Shown: positions 8,540 through 18,262 of the stretch, one piece after another | Layout: every line of letters starts with the position of its first letter | Position numbering within the stretch: position 1 is the stretch's first letter | Assembly (NCBI RefSeq): GCF_900129315.1 | Contig: NZ_FQUS01000005.1 | Span: 1-64,000 of the forward strand | DNA from: Fodinibius roseus | GTDB taxonomy: Bacteria; Bacteroidota; Rhodothermia; Balneolales; Balneolaceae | Direction of reading: 5' to 3' | DNA length: 64,000 nucleotides | Position numbers and translations under genes: made by a program | The notes under the pieces: generated by a model | The model's database searches: none | What the model was told of the DNA's origin: nothing | What the model saw: only the letters and a program-made list of their open reading frames with translations

Positions 8540-11500
8540 CTAATTCAGCTTCCGGGCCAGTACCACCGTTTTTTTAAAGGCTTTGTCGCTCCCCGAGGCG
8601 CTGTCGTAGGCTTCAAAAACGATAATATAGATCCCGATGCGGTTGCGCCGGCCGTCATCTCTGCGCCCATCCCAGCTGAGGGTCCCTTCGAATCCGGCCG
8701 GTTTGCCGTCCGCAAGCTCTTTGATGTGTCGCCCGTAGCGATCAAAAATATTAACCCTCAGCAGGTAGTCGGACTGATCGAGCGTATAGCTGACGACCAG
8801 GTTATCTTCGTAGCCATCGCCGTCGGGAGAGAAGGGATTTGGGGAGAAGCTGATACCGGTTTTCTTCGGCTGTTCGGGGTGCTCCTGGTACAGGGAGTTG
8901 CCGGCGCCGGGCGTGCCGCCTTTGGGATGTACGCTGGACCCCCAGTTCTCCCCGCTGTTGCTCATTCCCCCGGGTGTGATGCGCTCCAGGGCAATGCCCC
9001 GGCTATCCACAAGGTTGGGATTATGCCACGTCTCACTGTAGTGGACATAATCGATCGTGGTCCCGGTGCTGTCGGCGATATAAACGGCATCCTCGGAGGC
9101 CAGGCTCAGGCTGCCCCGGTCCACCCGCAGGATGGCTTCCAAACGGGGGGGATCCATATCAAAAAAAGTGGCCACTCTGGATTGGGCGAATGCGGGCGCC
9201 GGATCAGCATAAATCAGCACCGTCTCCCGGGGTAACACCCATTGGGCTGTTGTTGTGACCGGCTGCAGTTCCCGGACCCGGCCGTTCTCATCCGGGGCAT
9301 CGTGCATCAGCAGGCCCTCCAGGGAGAGCGCATAGTCCCGCGTATTATATAACTCCACGTATTCCCCCTGATCCGCCTGCATATCGTTATCGTTAGCGAA
9401 GGGGAGGAACATGATCTCATTAATGACGAGATCCCCGGCCTGGAGGGACCGGGCGACCGGAATCTCACTGCTCGGCGTCATATTCCCGCGCACATCCGTG
9501 AGGTTTTCAATGGTAATCGTCTGTGCTGCGGAATTTGTTCCCTCAGCGGGAGCCTGCAGGAAAATCTGGTGTCCCCTCGCCGAATCGAAAGAACTGACCG
9601 CCAGCGGTGCCCCGTTAAGGATAAACTGCAAATTATCGGTACGGCGAATGAATTCATTGAATTGGATTTTAATCCGGTCATCCCCGGGATTGTTTGCAAA
9701 AACGACCCGCGGGGGTACGTCATCTTCTTCAAAGTTCATGTTCCGGATCCCGGCTGAGTGTCCATCGGCAGAAAGGTTCGACTGCCAGTTGGACGGATCA
9801 CCGGAGGCGGCCAGCGGATCTTTCCGCTCCAGGGAATATCCCTCTGCCTTGCCCATCCAAGACGCCTGGTAGTGCAGTGAATCGATGGTTGAACCCGGCT
9901 TATTTTTGAGAACGAGGGCCTCGCCGCTGTTATTCAGGGTGGGGAAAGCGGTCAGCGCTACCGCCATCTCGTACTTTTGGGCAAATGAGGCACTGCCGGT
10001 GAGGATGAGATAGCTGTGGGCGCGGAGTCGGGTATCCGGGGGGATGAAACCCGCGTCAATCCCGTCGCTCAGGGACCAGCCGCTCAGGTCAATATTTTTG
10101 GCGGATCGGTTGTAAAGTTCGACGAATTCGGCCGTTTCACGGCCTGGGGCCGCCATAATCTCATTTATTACCATATCCCCGGCGCCGGCCTTTTCGAAGC
10201 GCAGGTATTCGATTTGGTGGCTTGATGATCCGCCGCTGTTGCCGAATATATCCGGGATGCCGGAGACGGTAAGGGTGTACGTTTCTCCGGAGGTCATGGC
10301 GCGGGACAGGAAGAGGGTCACGGTATCGCTTTGCACCGATACCTGCTGCAGGTTTCGATTCGGGGAGATCCTGTAGTTTTGAAAGGCAGAAGCATCGGCC
10401 GCCTCCACGTGCTCAGAGAATACCAGCTGCAATTGTGACTCATTCAGCGGTTGGAGTTCCAGCATCTCCGGCGGTGTCTGGTCTTCCGGGATAGTGTTCG
10501 GCCGGCCCGGACTTCCACTATCCCGGGGCGCTGGTCCCCAGTTCTCTTTGAAGGTGCCCGCTACCTTGGTCGTTTTACGTTCCAGGGCCCGTTCATTCTC
10601 ATCGCCGCCCCACTCCGCAGTATATTGCAGGGAGTCCAGCACCATGCCCTCCCGGTTCTTCAATACAATTTCATCGCCACTATTATTGAGAGCGGGGAAT
10701 GAAGGGCCCAATGCCAGCAGCTGTATATCCGGATCTGTTTTCAGCAGGGTGTTATCCGGTGCGAGAACGGCGTAGCTCTCCGGTGGAAGAAGCCATTCTT
10801 CCGAAGCAATGGAGGTCGCTATACCACGATTGTCGCTCAGCGTCCAGTTACTGGGATCGAAGGAGTGGTTTGTGGGATTATAGATCTCGATATACTCCGT
10901 CTCGCCGGAGGCAGGATTGTAATTAAACTCGGTGATAAAAATATCGCCCGAGTCCGCCGACGAAATTTCATAATAGGTAAAGGTTGTGTCCCCGGCAGCC
11001 ATGACATTGCTAAAAATATCCTCGATGTTCGAAATCGCCAGGGTATGGGACTGGGCATTCTGCAGCGGGTCGTCCAGCTCTAATTCCACGCTGTCCGGAG
11101 CAGTAACCGTTACGGAGGGAACATTTTTGCCGGAAAGGCCATAGTTTGCCGGATCCGAGGCCGTCGAGAGATCCAGCCGCTCATCAAATCCGAGTTTTAT
11201 CATCGTACTGGAGAGAATCGTTAATTCTGTGAGCACTGGACCTGTTTCATCGGCCGGCACGTTATTCGGCTCCCCGGGCGTGCCGGACCGCCCGCCCGGC
11301 GAGTCGCCCCAGTTCTCCCGGTAGATGCCCGGAGTGGATGCCGAACGCCGCTCCAGGGCCACCCCGCTGCCGCCCCATCCGGGGGTATAGCTAAGCGAAT
11401 CGGCCACCTCCCCCTCACCGGTAATCAGTTGGATGGTATCACCGCTGTTGTTCAAGGCAGGGTGGTTATGCTCAACATACCGTTGATTTCCAAAAACCGA

Positions 11501-12676
11501 TGCGAGCGTAGCAGTGTCGGAAGAGATCACGAGGAACGCATTTGGCGGTAACACAAGCGTATCGGCCGAAAAGATGGTCCCGTTCGTTTCATCTGTTATT
11601 CGCCAGTCCTGCAGGTTTAAGGATTTATTCGATAGATTTTTCACTTCCACAAACTCGGGCAGTTCATCCGGGGGATCGAACATGAATTCATTGATAATGA
11701 TATCTCCCGGCTCAAAAGGATCAAAAAGAGAAAATGAAATGACAGCATCGGGGTCGATTGTATTCCCGGACTGATCCTCAACGTTGTTTACAGACAGGAG
11801 GTATGATCCCCCGGGCAGGGGATCCGGGTAAAAGAGCGTAACGGCATTATCCCGGATAGAAATGCTGTCGGGGGGACCCACCCCGTTGTCGATAGAGAAG
11901 TCGGCGACTCCTGCGCCGGCCGGATTGATAGCCCTGGTGAAAAGGACTTCAAACTGCCGGTTTGATTGGATATTGAGTTTTGATACCGTTATGGGAAACT
12001 CTGTAATCGTAACATCATCGAAGAAAAACCTGTCCGCACGCGTGGAGGTATACGTCGACCGTATGCCGAAAAAGGAGGTCGAAGCAAAGGTATTGTCCGG
12101 AGCCGTACCCCCCTCCGGGTTGAGGGGGCCGTCGTAGCCTTCCCCGACTTCCAGCGACCAAATGCCGCCGGCCTGCCGGGTTGCCCGGACTCTGAAGGAA
12201 CCGCCGCTGCTGATATCGGTGGTTCCGGACAAGACGGTTTCTGCTTCGACGCCCCCTTCATAGCGGACAATCCGGAATACATCATCCGACCCGTTTTCAC
12301 CGGCGCGCAGCGCGTAGCCGTTAACGGGACCGGAAAGGTCCGCCCGGTCGCTCAGCAGGAAAATGTCGGCCCGGTTATTGGCGGAAGGAGCAAAATCGAG
12401 CCGGAGATACCATTCCCAGCTTCCGTTGACGGCCGTGGAAGGGACGGAAAGACAGGCGGGATCGCTCCCGTCATTTCCCTCCAGCCGGAGCAGGTTGTTT
12501 TCTGTCTCTGATGCAATAGTAAACAGAGAATCATCTCCGCTCCAGGCCGGATCGGAGGTGATATTCCCATCCTCAAAATCATCCTTTAAATAGATGGATT
12601 GGCTGTGGCTCTCCGTGACAGTTCCGAGAGAAAACAGCAGAACAAGCCACCACAGGGAACGGCTGCTTATGGTCAT
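8540..12676 (-). CDS. giant surface protein with four lamin-tail domains and FlgD-like C-terminus
   Basis: This 1378-residue exported protein has a signal peptide (about 1-26), a concanavalin/laminin-G-like jelly roll (about 27-226), and then alternating Ig-like (Big_5/SbsA-type) and lamin-tail (LTD) domains. The LTDs begin at about 327 (GDIIINEFMFDPP), 577 (GDIFITEFNYNPA), 835 (GDMVINEIMAAPG) and 1088 (GDLVINEIMFLP). The last 95 residues start with FSPNPFSPDGDGYEDNL and contain the RVNIFDRYGRHIKEL core of FlgD-Ig/gliding-motility-type C-terminal domains, often linked to secretion and surface anchoring in this group. Binding of extracellular polymers is plausible but unproven. The gene stands alone. 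Confidence 0.88.
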   Translation of the reverse strand: MTISSRSLWWLVLLFSLGTVTESHSQSIYLKDDFEDGNITSDPAWSGDDSLFTIASETENNLLRLEGNDGSDPACLSVPSTAVNGSWEWYLRLDFAPSANNRADIFLLSDRADLSGPVNGYALRAGENGSDDVFRIVRYEGGVEAETVLSGTTDISSGGSFRVRATRQAGGIWSLEVGEGYDGPLNPEGGTAPDNTFASTSFFGIRSTYTSTRADRFFFDDVTITEFPITVSKLNIQSNRQFEVLFTRAINPAGAGVADFSIDNGVGPPDSISIRDNAVTLFYPDPLPGGSYLLSVNNVEDQSGNTIDPDAVISFSLFDPFEPGDIIINEFMFDPPDELPEFVEVKNLSNKSLNLQDWRITDETNGTIFSADTLVLPPNAFLVISSDTATLASVFGNQRYVEHNHPALNNSGDTIQLITGEGEVADSLSYTPGWGGSGVALERRSASTPGIYRENWGDSPGGRSGTPGEPNNVPADETGPVLTELTILSSTMIKLGFDERLDLSTASDPANYGLSGKNVPSVTVTAPDSVELELDDPLQNAQSHTLAISNIEDIFSNVMAAGDTTFTYYEISSADSGDIFITEFNYNPASGETEYIEIYNPTNHSFDPSNWTLSDNRGIATSIASEEWLLPPESYAVLAPDNTLLKTDPDIQLLALGPSFPALNNSGDEIVLKNREGMVLDSLQYTAEWGGDENERALERKTTKVAGTFKENWGPAPRDSGSPGRPNTIPEDQTPPEMLELQPLNESQLQLVFSEHVEAADASAFQNYRISPNRNLQQVSVQSDTVTLFLSRAMTSGETYTLTVSGIPDIFGNSGGSSSHQIEYLRFEKAGAGDMVINEIMAAPGRETAEFVELYNRSAKNIDLSGWSLSDGIDAGFIPPDTRLRAHSYLILTGSASFAQKYEMAVALTAFPTLNNSGEALVLKNKPGSTIDSLHYQASWMGKAEGYSLERKDPLAASGDPSNWQSNLSADGHSAGIRNMNFEEDDVPPRVVFANNPGDDRIKIQFNEFIRRTDNLQFILNGAPLAVSSFDSARGHQIFLQAPAEGTNSAAQTITIENLTDVRGNMTPSSEIPVARSLQAGDLVINEIMFLPFANDNDMQADQGEYVELYNTRDYALSLEGLLMHDAPDENGRVRELQPVTTTAQWVLPRETVLIYADPAPAFAQSRVATFFDMDPPRLEAILRVDRGSLSLASEDAVYIADSTGTTIDYVHYSETWHNPNLVDSRGIALERITPGGMSNSGENWGSSVHPKGGTPGAGNSLYQEHPEQPKKTGISFSPNPFSPDGDGYEDNLVVSYTLDQSDYLLRVNIFDRYGRHIKELADGKPAGFEGTLSWDGRRDDGRRNRIGIYIIVFEAYDSASGSDKAFKKTVVLARKLN

Positions 12677-13090
12677 GTTGTTTTTCTTATCTCTTGATTT
12701 TTTGTCTGGTGGTCCCGATAGCCGCGGGATATCGTACTCTCCTGAATTAAAGGGATGAAATAGCTGTCAACCATTCCACCCCGGAAGGATGCCTGGGTAC
12801 GCTCTTTTTCAATGGTATCAACGTTTGGTTTTCAAATGTTCTGTAAGTAAGACCGTTTCGGAGGTGAATCCTTACAAAATTTTTTCATTTTTTTTATTTA
12901 TCATGTAGGGAGCTTTGAAACACCGGGAATTTGATCATGATCGATATCAAAGCCTGAGTGCATTCAAAAACCGGAACATATAGGGTATATGTGATGGATG
13001 TAAGGATGTTGAATGTGCGAACATGCAGATAGTGGCCAAAAAACGGTTTTGCAAAGCTCTCACGTAATCTGTCTCAAAAACAACCATTGT
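12677..13090. other. intergenic region with palindromic element copy 3
   Basis: This divergent spacer lies between the LTD protein and a small unknown gene. Apart from copy 3 it holds a segment near 12820-12842 (GGTTTTCAAATGTTCTG) that may be a decayed right end of another copy. No gene or RNA is recognised. Confidence 0.5.
12909..13061 (-). repeat. long palindromic intergenic element, copy 3
   Basis: It reads in reverse relative to copies 1, 2 and 4. Its ends are AGCTTTGAAACACCGG and CGGTTTTGCAAAGCT. The inner arms TGCATTCAAAAACC and ATGTTGAATGTGC pair with each other. It ends 29 nt before the ATG of the downstream gene, with the CGGTTTTGCAAAGC end nearest the gene. Confidence 0.85.
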
Positions 13091-13492
13091 ATGAATACTG
13101 GTATTCGCACTGTTCCTTTTGAAATCACAGGTGTATCTCACGGGTTAAAGGAAGTGAAGGGACTTGTTAAGCTGAATGAGGAGGGGTTTGAACTGGAATA
13201 TACGTTGCAGGACAGTTTTGTAGGGGTCTTCAAATCGGACATGAAGTCGACGATCATCCCGTATGGGAATCTGGAAGAGATTATGTTTGAAAAAGGGTGG
13301 TTCAGCGGTAAGATCATCCTGGAGGGGACCTCAATGAATGCCTTCAGCGGGCTGCCGGGCACGGAGCCGGGCAGCCGTACGCTGAAGATAAACCGAAAGC
13401 ACCGCGATGAGGCCGAAAAGCTGGTTTCACACGCGCGCATGCGACTTTCCGAGTACCGGCTTGACGCGATGGAAGGGGAGGGCGAATTCTGA
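13091..13492 (+). CDS. small uncharacterised protein, possibly PH-like
   Basis: I do not recognise the family. From the ATG at 13091 it is 133 residues. It has no signal peptide or membrane segment, and shows alternating beta strands (VKLNEEGFELEYTLQD, GWFSGKIILEG), then a strand, RTLKINRKHR, and a charged C-terminal helix (DEAEKLVSHARMRLSEY). This order, about seven strands followed by one helix, resembles bacterial PH-like domains; that is only an inference. An open frame continues upstream to 13013, but that part is palindromic element sequence, so the later start is chosen. Confidence 0.65.
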   Translation: MNTGIRTVPFEITGVSHGLKEVKGLVKLNEEGFELEYTLQDSFVGVFKSDMKSTIIPYGNLEEIMFEKGWFSGKIILEGTSMNAFSGLPGTEPGSRTLKINRKHRDEAEKLVSHARMRLSEYRLDAMEGEGEF

Positions 13493-13570
13493 AATCCCGG
13501 TCCGGGGTATGAAATAAGCCATCCAGGATACGAGAAGCCGTGTCCGGAATTCGGGGTCAGGGCCCCGGGA

Positions 13571-13604
13571 TCCAGTATTCGCCACTCACGATTCATTACT
13601 CACG
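13571..13604. repeat. degenerate heptamer repeat (ACTCACG/ATTCATT type)
   Basis: The sequence ACTCACG, ATTCATT, ACTCACG, ACTCATT runs with a 7-bp period directly after the asd stop codon (minus strand), between two convergent genes. A similar ACTCAT-rich stretch lies at about 63050-63072. No function is visible. Confidence 0.5.
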
Positions 13605-13606
13605 AC

Positions 13607-14668
13607 TCATTTACTAAAATACCCCTTTGCCGCTAACAGTTCGCCATTTAGTATGGCTCCGCCTGCCGCACCCCGGATCGTGTTATGGGCCATCGTCACA
13701 TAGCCCAAATCCATGACGGTTCCCTTGCGAAGGCGTCCCACAGCCGTTTGCATGCCTCCCTCGCGATCGGCATGCAGCCGGGGCTGGGGGTATCGCTCTT
13801 CTTCATACAGGCGAACGGGAAGTTCGGGAGAAGAGGGCAAGTCGAGATCTGCAATGGGGTTGTCCCACTCCGTAAAAGCCCTTCTTGCATCTTCAATATC
13901 AGACGGCGGATCTAGCAGTTTCACCGAAACCGAGAGCAAGTGTCCCTCTATTGTCGGCACGCGAACGGCCGTCGCCTGGATCGGGAAATTGCTGTATTCG
14001 GTCGTGTCTCCATTGATATGACCGAGCAGCTTGTTGGATTCAACTTGAACTTTCGGCTCTTCACCGCTGATATACGGGACAACATTGGCAACGATATCAA
14101 GACTGGGAACGCCGGGGTAGCCTGCTCCCGAGACCGACTGCATGGAAGTAACCACCACCGAATCGATGCCAAAAGCATCGGCCAGCGGCTTGAGCGACAT
14201 GGTCAGGGGCACCGAAACACAGTTGGGATTGGTGACAATCCACCCACTGCCGTTGCTGCTGAAGGTCTGTTTTTTGATCAATTCAGCATGGTCGGGGTTG
14301 ACCTCGGGAATCAGCAGGGGCACCTGGTCGTGCATGCGGTAGTTTTTGGCGTTGGAGATAACGGGAATGCCGGCCGCGGCAAATTCCTGTTCGATATCGC
14401 CGGCCACGGAAGAATCCAGGCCCGAGAACACAAAGTCAATATCCGTGAATTCCGAAGCCCGGCAGTCGGAAACAGTGATGTCTGCTATAGCGGACGGCAA
14501 CTCGGTTTTTTCGATCCAATGGGCGGCCTGTTTGTATTTCTTGCCGGACGATCGGGTGGAAGCTCCCAGTTTGGTAATGGTAAACCAGGGATGGTTTTCG
14601 AGTAAACGAATGAATTTTTGTCCGACAGCGCCGGTGGCGCCGAGTATACCGATTTGATATGAATGCAT
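13607..14668 (-). CDS. asd: aspartate-semialdehyde dehydrogenase
   Basis: It reduces aspartyl phosphate to aspartate semialdehyde, the branch point to lysine/diaminopimelate, threonine and methionine. The NADP-binding loop GILGATGAVGQ is at the N-terminus. The catalytic Cys is in VTNPNCVSVPL (C150 from this start), and the catalytic His region reads VPTIEGHLLSVSV. The sequence SMQSVSGAGYPG and the overall spacing fit the archaeal/fungal-type enzyme rather than the enterobacterial type. The ATG at 14668 is preferred over the TTG at 14680. It is a single gene; dapF of the same pathway is 42 kb away. Confidence 0.93.
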   Translation of the reverse strand: MHSYQIGILGATGAVGQKFIRLLENHPWFTITKLGASTRSSGKKYKQAAHWIEKTELPSAIADITVSDCRASEFTDIDFVFSGLDSSVAGDIEQEFAAAGIPVISNAKNYRMHDQVPLLIPEVNPDHAELIKKQTFSSNGSGWIVTNPNCVSVPLTMSLKPLADAFGIDSVVVTSMQSVSGAGYPGVPSLDIVANVVPYISGEEPKVQVESNKLLGHINGDTTEYSNFPIQATAVRVPTIEGHLLSVSVKLLDPPSDIEDARRAFTEWDNPIADLDLPSSPELPVRLYEEERYPQPRLHADREGGMQTAVGRLRKGTVMDLGYVTMAHNTIRGAAGGAILNGELLAAKGYFSK

Positions 14669-14841
14669 TTTTTTCGTCAAGTTTGGGTTATTTACTTACT
14701 AAGTTTTAGGTACCAGGTATGAGGGCCCGTTACCTGCCAGCGGCCCTGAAAATAAGAATAAAAGGAGAATTAATTAAAGGCGTATTTTTTACTATCTTTG
14801 GTCGTCTTTGAATTTTTCAATTACAAACCTACTGAAGCCAC

Positions 14842-16311
14842 ATGTCAGTTACTGAACTCGAAAACCTGGATACCATTGTCTCGCTGGCGAAAGCCCGTGG
14901 ATTTATTTACCAATCATCGGAAATTTACGGCGGACTGGGGGCCGTCTATGACTACGGTCCGCTTGGGACGGAGTTAAAGCGTAATATTCGTGATTTCTGG
15001 TGGACAGAGATGACCCGGCGCCATGATAATATCGTGGGACTGGATGCCGCTATCCTGATGCACCCGAAGGTGTGGGAGGCCAGTGGACATGTAGAGGGCT
15101 TCAACGACCCGATGATTGATGACAAACAGTCGAACAAGCGGTACCGGGCCGATATGCTGGTAGAGGGACATATTGCCAGGCTGAGAGGCAAAGGCAAAGC
15201 AGAGGAAGCCGACGAGCTCCAGCAGCTGCTGGACACGGCCGGTTCCCGGAATGGCTTGTGCGAGGATCTCCACCAGATTATCATGGATCACGAAATCCGG
15301 GCTCCTGAGTCGGGCGCCTTCGAGTGGACCGACGTGCGGCAGTTCAATTTGATGTTCAAAACCCAGTTCGGGGCTACCTCGTCCGGGGACGACGGCGATG
15401 TGGTGTACCTGCGTCCCGAAACCGCCCAGGGCATCTTCGTGAATTTTAAGAATGTGATGGATACGGCGCGCCAGCAGGTGCCGTTCGGCATCGCCCAGGT
15501 GGGGAAGGCGTTTCGCAATGAGGTGGTGGCCCGGCAGTTTATATTCCGCATGCGTGAGTTTGAGCAGATGGAGATGCAGTATTTTGTAGAGCCCGGCACC
15601 GATGAGGAGAGCTATGACACCTGGCTAAATAAGCGCCTGGAGTGGCACAAGGCGCTGGGCATTCGCCAGCACAAGCTGCGAATCCACCCGCATCCCGAAG
15701 ACAAGCTGGCCCACTACGCCGCGGATGCCGCTGATATTCAATATGAATATCCTATCGGGTGGCAAGAAGTGGAGGGCATCCATAACCGGACGGATTTCGA
15801 CCTTTCCCAGCATCACGAGTATTCCGGCAAGAAGCTGGAATATTATGATCAGAAAAAGCAGAAACGGTATATACCGTATGTGATTGAAACGTCCATCGGG
15901 CTGGACCGTACGGTCATGATGGCGCTCTGTGATGCCTATCGCGAGGAAGAAGTGGATGGTGATACCCGAACGGTGCTGAAACTTAATCCGGAGATTGCGC
16001 CGACAGAAGTGGGGATTTTCCCGCTCATTAAGAAGGACAAGCTGCAGGACCTGGCCCACAAGATCGAAGAGGATCTGCGCGGGGACTATAAGGTACTATA
16101 CGACGAATCGGGATCTATCGGTAAGCGCTATCGTCGCCAGGATGAAGCCGGTACGCCCTTTTGCATTACGGTGGATTTCGACGGCGTGGAGTCTGAGGGT
16201 GAAGATACGGTAACCATCCGCTATCGCGACGACATGACACAGGACCGCGTGCCGGTGAGCCGCCTCCGCGAGGTGATCAGCGACCAAACAAAAAGCTGGA
16301 AACCGGAGTAG
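14842..16311 (+). CDS. glyS: glycyl-tRNA synthetase, single-chain class II
   Basis: This is the alpha2-type glycine-tRNA ligase, 489 residues. Class II motif 2 is visible in FRNEVVARQFIFRMREFEQMEMQYF (shown here by its ends FRNEVV and EMQYF), and motif 3 in ETSIGLDRTVMMAL. The N-terminal AKARGFIYQSSEIYGGL block is diagnostic. The C-terminal anticodon-binding domain covers about 390-485 (APTEVGIFPLIKKD onward). The cytoplasmic enzyme charges tRNA-Gly. It lies alone on the plus strand, divergent from asd. Confidence 0.96.
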   Translation: MSVTELENLDTIVSLAKARGFIYQSSEIYGGLGAVYDYGPLGTELKRNIRDFWWTEMTRRHDNIVGLDAAILMHPKVWEASGHVEGFNDPMIDDKQSNKRYRADMLVEGHIARLRGKGKAEEADELQQLLDTAGSRNGLCEDLHQIIMDHEIRAPESGAFEWTDVRQFNLMFKTQFGATSSGDDGDVVYLRPETAQGIFVNFKNVMDTARQQVPFGIAQVGKAFRNEVVARQFIFRMREFEQMEMQYFVEPGTDEESYDTWLNKRLEWHKALGIRQHKLRIHPHPEDKLAHYAADAADIQYEYPIGWQEVEGIHNRTDFDLSQHHEYSGKKLEYYDQKKQKRYIPYVIETSIGLDRTVMMALCDAYREEEVDGDTRTVLKLNPEIAPTEVGIFPLIKKDKLQDLAHKIEEDLRGDYKVLYDESGSIGKRYRRQDEAGTPFCITVDFDGVESEGEDTVTIRYRDDMTQDRVPVSRLREVISDQTKSWKPE

Positions 16312-16404
16312 GAGTTATGGTGCTATCTTTTCTCAATCAGCTGTTGAGGGCGGCGTCAGAGGAAAAGTCGTTAGTCATCTCCTTAGCAATGCTTTTACCG
16401 AGGT

Positions 16405-17304
16405 ATGCAAAAGATAAGAACCATTAAAAAGCGAGTTCGAACCGCTATATCATACAGAGCCAGTACCCTGCGATGGATGGGTGCGGGTATTGCTGGTCCG
16501 GTTTCGCTGCTGTTCGTTGCCGCTATTTTTTCAGTTATTCCTCTGTCCTGTGCCGTTTTGATCGGTGAGCGTGGATCTGTTCCCCGGTATGACTGGCGTG
16601 TAGTGAACGTGTTTCCCCATGATACGACAGCTTTTACCCAGGGATTAGTTTTTCACGGCGGATGGCTATATGAAAGCACGGGCAGGAGAGGGGAGTCGGA
16701 GATCAGGAAAATTCGTCTGGAAACCGGGGAGATCGTTCGCCGGCGAAAGATGGAAGATGAATATTTTGGCGAAGGACTCACCATTTTGAATAATCGTATG
16801 ATTCAGCTCACCTTGAGTTCGGGCAAGGGGTTCGTTTATGATCAGAAATCATTCGGGCTCCTTAATACGTTTCCGATTGCCGGGGCGGGATGGGGACTGA
16901 CAGACGACGGCAAACAACTGATTATGAGCGACGGATCCGCCATCCTTCATTTCCTTGATTCCGAAACGTTCCGGAAAGTCCGGCAGATAACCGTTACGGA
17001 CAGTGGAGAGCCGGTATCAAAATTAAATGAACTGGAGATGATCGGTGGCAAGATATTTGCCAATGTATCAACATCTGATGAGATTTTAATCATTGATCCC
17101 GGGAGCGCGGAAGTTACAGGACGCATTGATCTGGAGAGGCTTGTCAGCCGCGTAAAAAAAGAATATGCGGTAAATATCCTTAATGGCATTGCATACGACT
17201 CCCTCAACGACCGGGTTTTTATTACCGGGAAGTTGTGGCCGAATATCTATGAGATCAAGTTCCAGGTGCCCCCGGATTCAGCAAAATTAAGGAACCGCAG
17301 GTAA
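16405..17304 (+). CDS. glutaminyl-peptide cyclotransferase (beta-propeller type)
   Basis: The protein belongs to the plant/bacterial glutaminyl cyclase family, which converts N-terminal Gln to pyroglutamate. Family blocks include FPHDTTAFTQGLVF, LYESTGRRGES, GWGLTDDGKQLIMSDGS and LNELEMIGGKIFANV, with AVNILNGIAYD and FITGKLWPNIYEI at the end; these form a five-bladed propeller. The first 50 residues carry a basic N-terminus and one hydrophobic segment ending in IPLSC (C49), so it is either a lipoprotein or membrane-anchored in the periplasm. A later start at M25 would shorten the basic region. In related bacteria such enzymes can modify exported proteins. Confidence 0.88.
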   Translation: MQKIRTIKKRVRTAISYRASTLRWMGAGIAGPVSLLFVAAIFSVIPLSCAVLIGERGSVPRYDWRVVNVFPHDTTAFTQGLVFHGGWLYESTGRRGESEIRKIRLETGEIVRRRKMEDEYFGEGLTILNNRMIQLTLSSGKGFVYDQKSFGLLNTFPIAGAGWGLTDDGKQLIMSDGSAILHFLDSETFRKVRQITVTDSGEPVSKLNELEMIGGKIFANVSTSDEILIIDPGSAEVTGRIDLERLVSRVKKEYAVNILNGIAYDSLNDRVFITGKLWPNIYEIKFQVPPDSAKLRNRR

Positions 17305-17322
17305 GTCTATTACCTGCGGTTC
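17292..17322 (+). terminator. rho-independent-like terminator overlapping the stop codon
   Basis: A perfect 13-bp stem (17292-17304 with 17310-17322) encloses a 5-nt loop. The left arm contains the TAA stop codon of the glutaminyl cyclase gene. It is followed by a short T-containing tail (TTATTAAG), so termination efficiency is uncertain. Confidence 0.7.
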
Positions 17323-17358
17323 TTATTAAGAAGCAAAAATCGTTATTTACAACGTTTT

Positions 17359-17961
17359 TTATTCCGTATTGGCAATGCCAATCACGCCGCATCCCAGGCG
17401 CGGGCCAGCAGCACCGGTGGGCTGTGACTCGAGGTCATCTTCTCCGGCGTGGATGATGATACCGTGGCCGATGATACTGTTGGGACCATTGAGCGTGATC
17501 TTGGAGTCGACATAGTCTTTGGTTGCTACGCCCTCCGCATCGGCCTCGATGTTACCCATATCACCCACGTGCCGGGTATCGGCATCCGGACCGGCGTGCT
17601 CCGTTCCTTCCGGGTTATAATGTCCGCCTGCGGACGTCCCGTCAGGTGCGGTACAGTCGCCGTACTGGTGGATATGGAAGCCGTGCTTGCCCTCTTCAAT
17701 TCCTTCTATTTCGGCCTGAACCTGTACGCCGTCGCCGGTAGCCGTAAAGGTAACGGTACCCGACGCCTCATTTCCTTCGGTAGGATGGATGACGGCTACC
17801 GCTTTAGAATAGTCGGTAGCAGCACCTGACATGGTTTGCTCCGCTTCCTGCTGCATTTGCGGTTCAGACTGGGGTTCTTGCTCCGGCGTGTCTTGCTGAG
17901 CACAACCAACGGCCAAAAGCATTGCACACAGACTTATGGAAATATTTTTAAATAATGTCAT
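17359..17961 (-). CDS. sodC: Cu/Zn superoxide dismutase lipoprotein
   Basis: The enzyme dismutates superoxide in the cell envelope. A lipoprotein signal ends at LLAVGC (C20), followed by a Gln/Glu-rich linker to about residue 50. The metal ligands are all present: H96 and H98 (GFHIHQYGDC), H114, H122, H131, D134 and H171 (GHGIIIHAGEDD). The disulfide cysteines C103 and C191 are also there, and the catalytic Arg follows GAAGPRLGCG. At 200 residues it is slightly long because of the linker. It is transcribed toward the glutaminyl cyclase gene. Confidence 0.95.
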   Translation of the reverse strand: MTLFKNISISLCAMLLAVGCAQQDTPEQEPQSEPQMQQEAEQTMSGAATDYSKAVAVIHPTEGNEASGTVTFTATGDGVQVQAEIEGIEEGKHGFHIHQYGDCTAPDGTSAGGHYNPEGTEHAGPDADTRHVGDMGNIEADAEGVATKDYVDSKITLNGPNSIIGHGIIIHAGEDDLESQPTGAAGPRLGCGVIGIANTE

Positions 17962-18262
17962 AACTGATAAAAGATTTATTTTTTGATTAAAACTTACTGT
18001 TCACAACAAAGGATGAATTTTTGGCATTCCTGCTTAATTGGATAAACAGGATGCTGATGCATAAATACCATCTTTTTTACCCATCAGCAAGTGAGGATGT
18101 TCCCTTCGAGCGGCCGCCCATTGATCCGGATATCCGCATACCGATACCAGTGGTAAGAACAAGGTCACTATTCGCCCTTATTCCATATCCCGATAAGGGC
18201 ATAGCATGATGACTGGACACAGCATGGGTACAAAATGCGCGCCGGGCATATGACAGAATAGA
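17962..18262. other. intergenic region, nothing recognised
   Basis: About 300 bp between sodC and the SPFH gene. A 62-codon open frame at 18021-18209 shows no domain, no clear ribosome binding site and proline-rich low-information sequence, so it is not called. Confidence 0.5.

Noticed and set aside
13013-13090. Upstream extension of the small gene at 13091
   Set aside because: The extra 26 codons are mostly palindromic element sequence shared with other sites, not coding sequence.
14780-14841. TATCTTTG before glyS as a Bacteroidota-type promoter
   Set aside because: No TTG-type -33 element is found at suitable spacing.
18021-18209. 62-codon frame between sodC and the SPFH gene
   Set aside because: No domain, no clear ribosome binding site and no neighbour relation.
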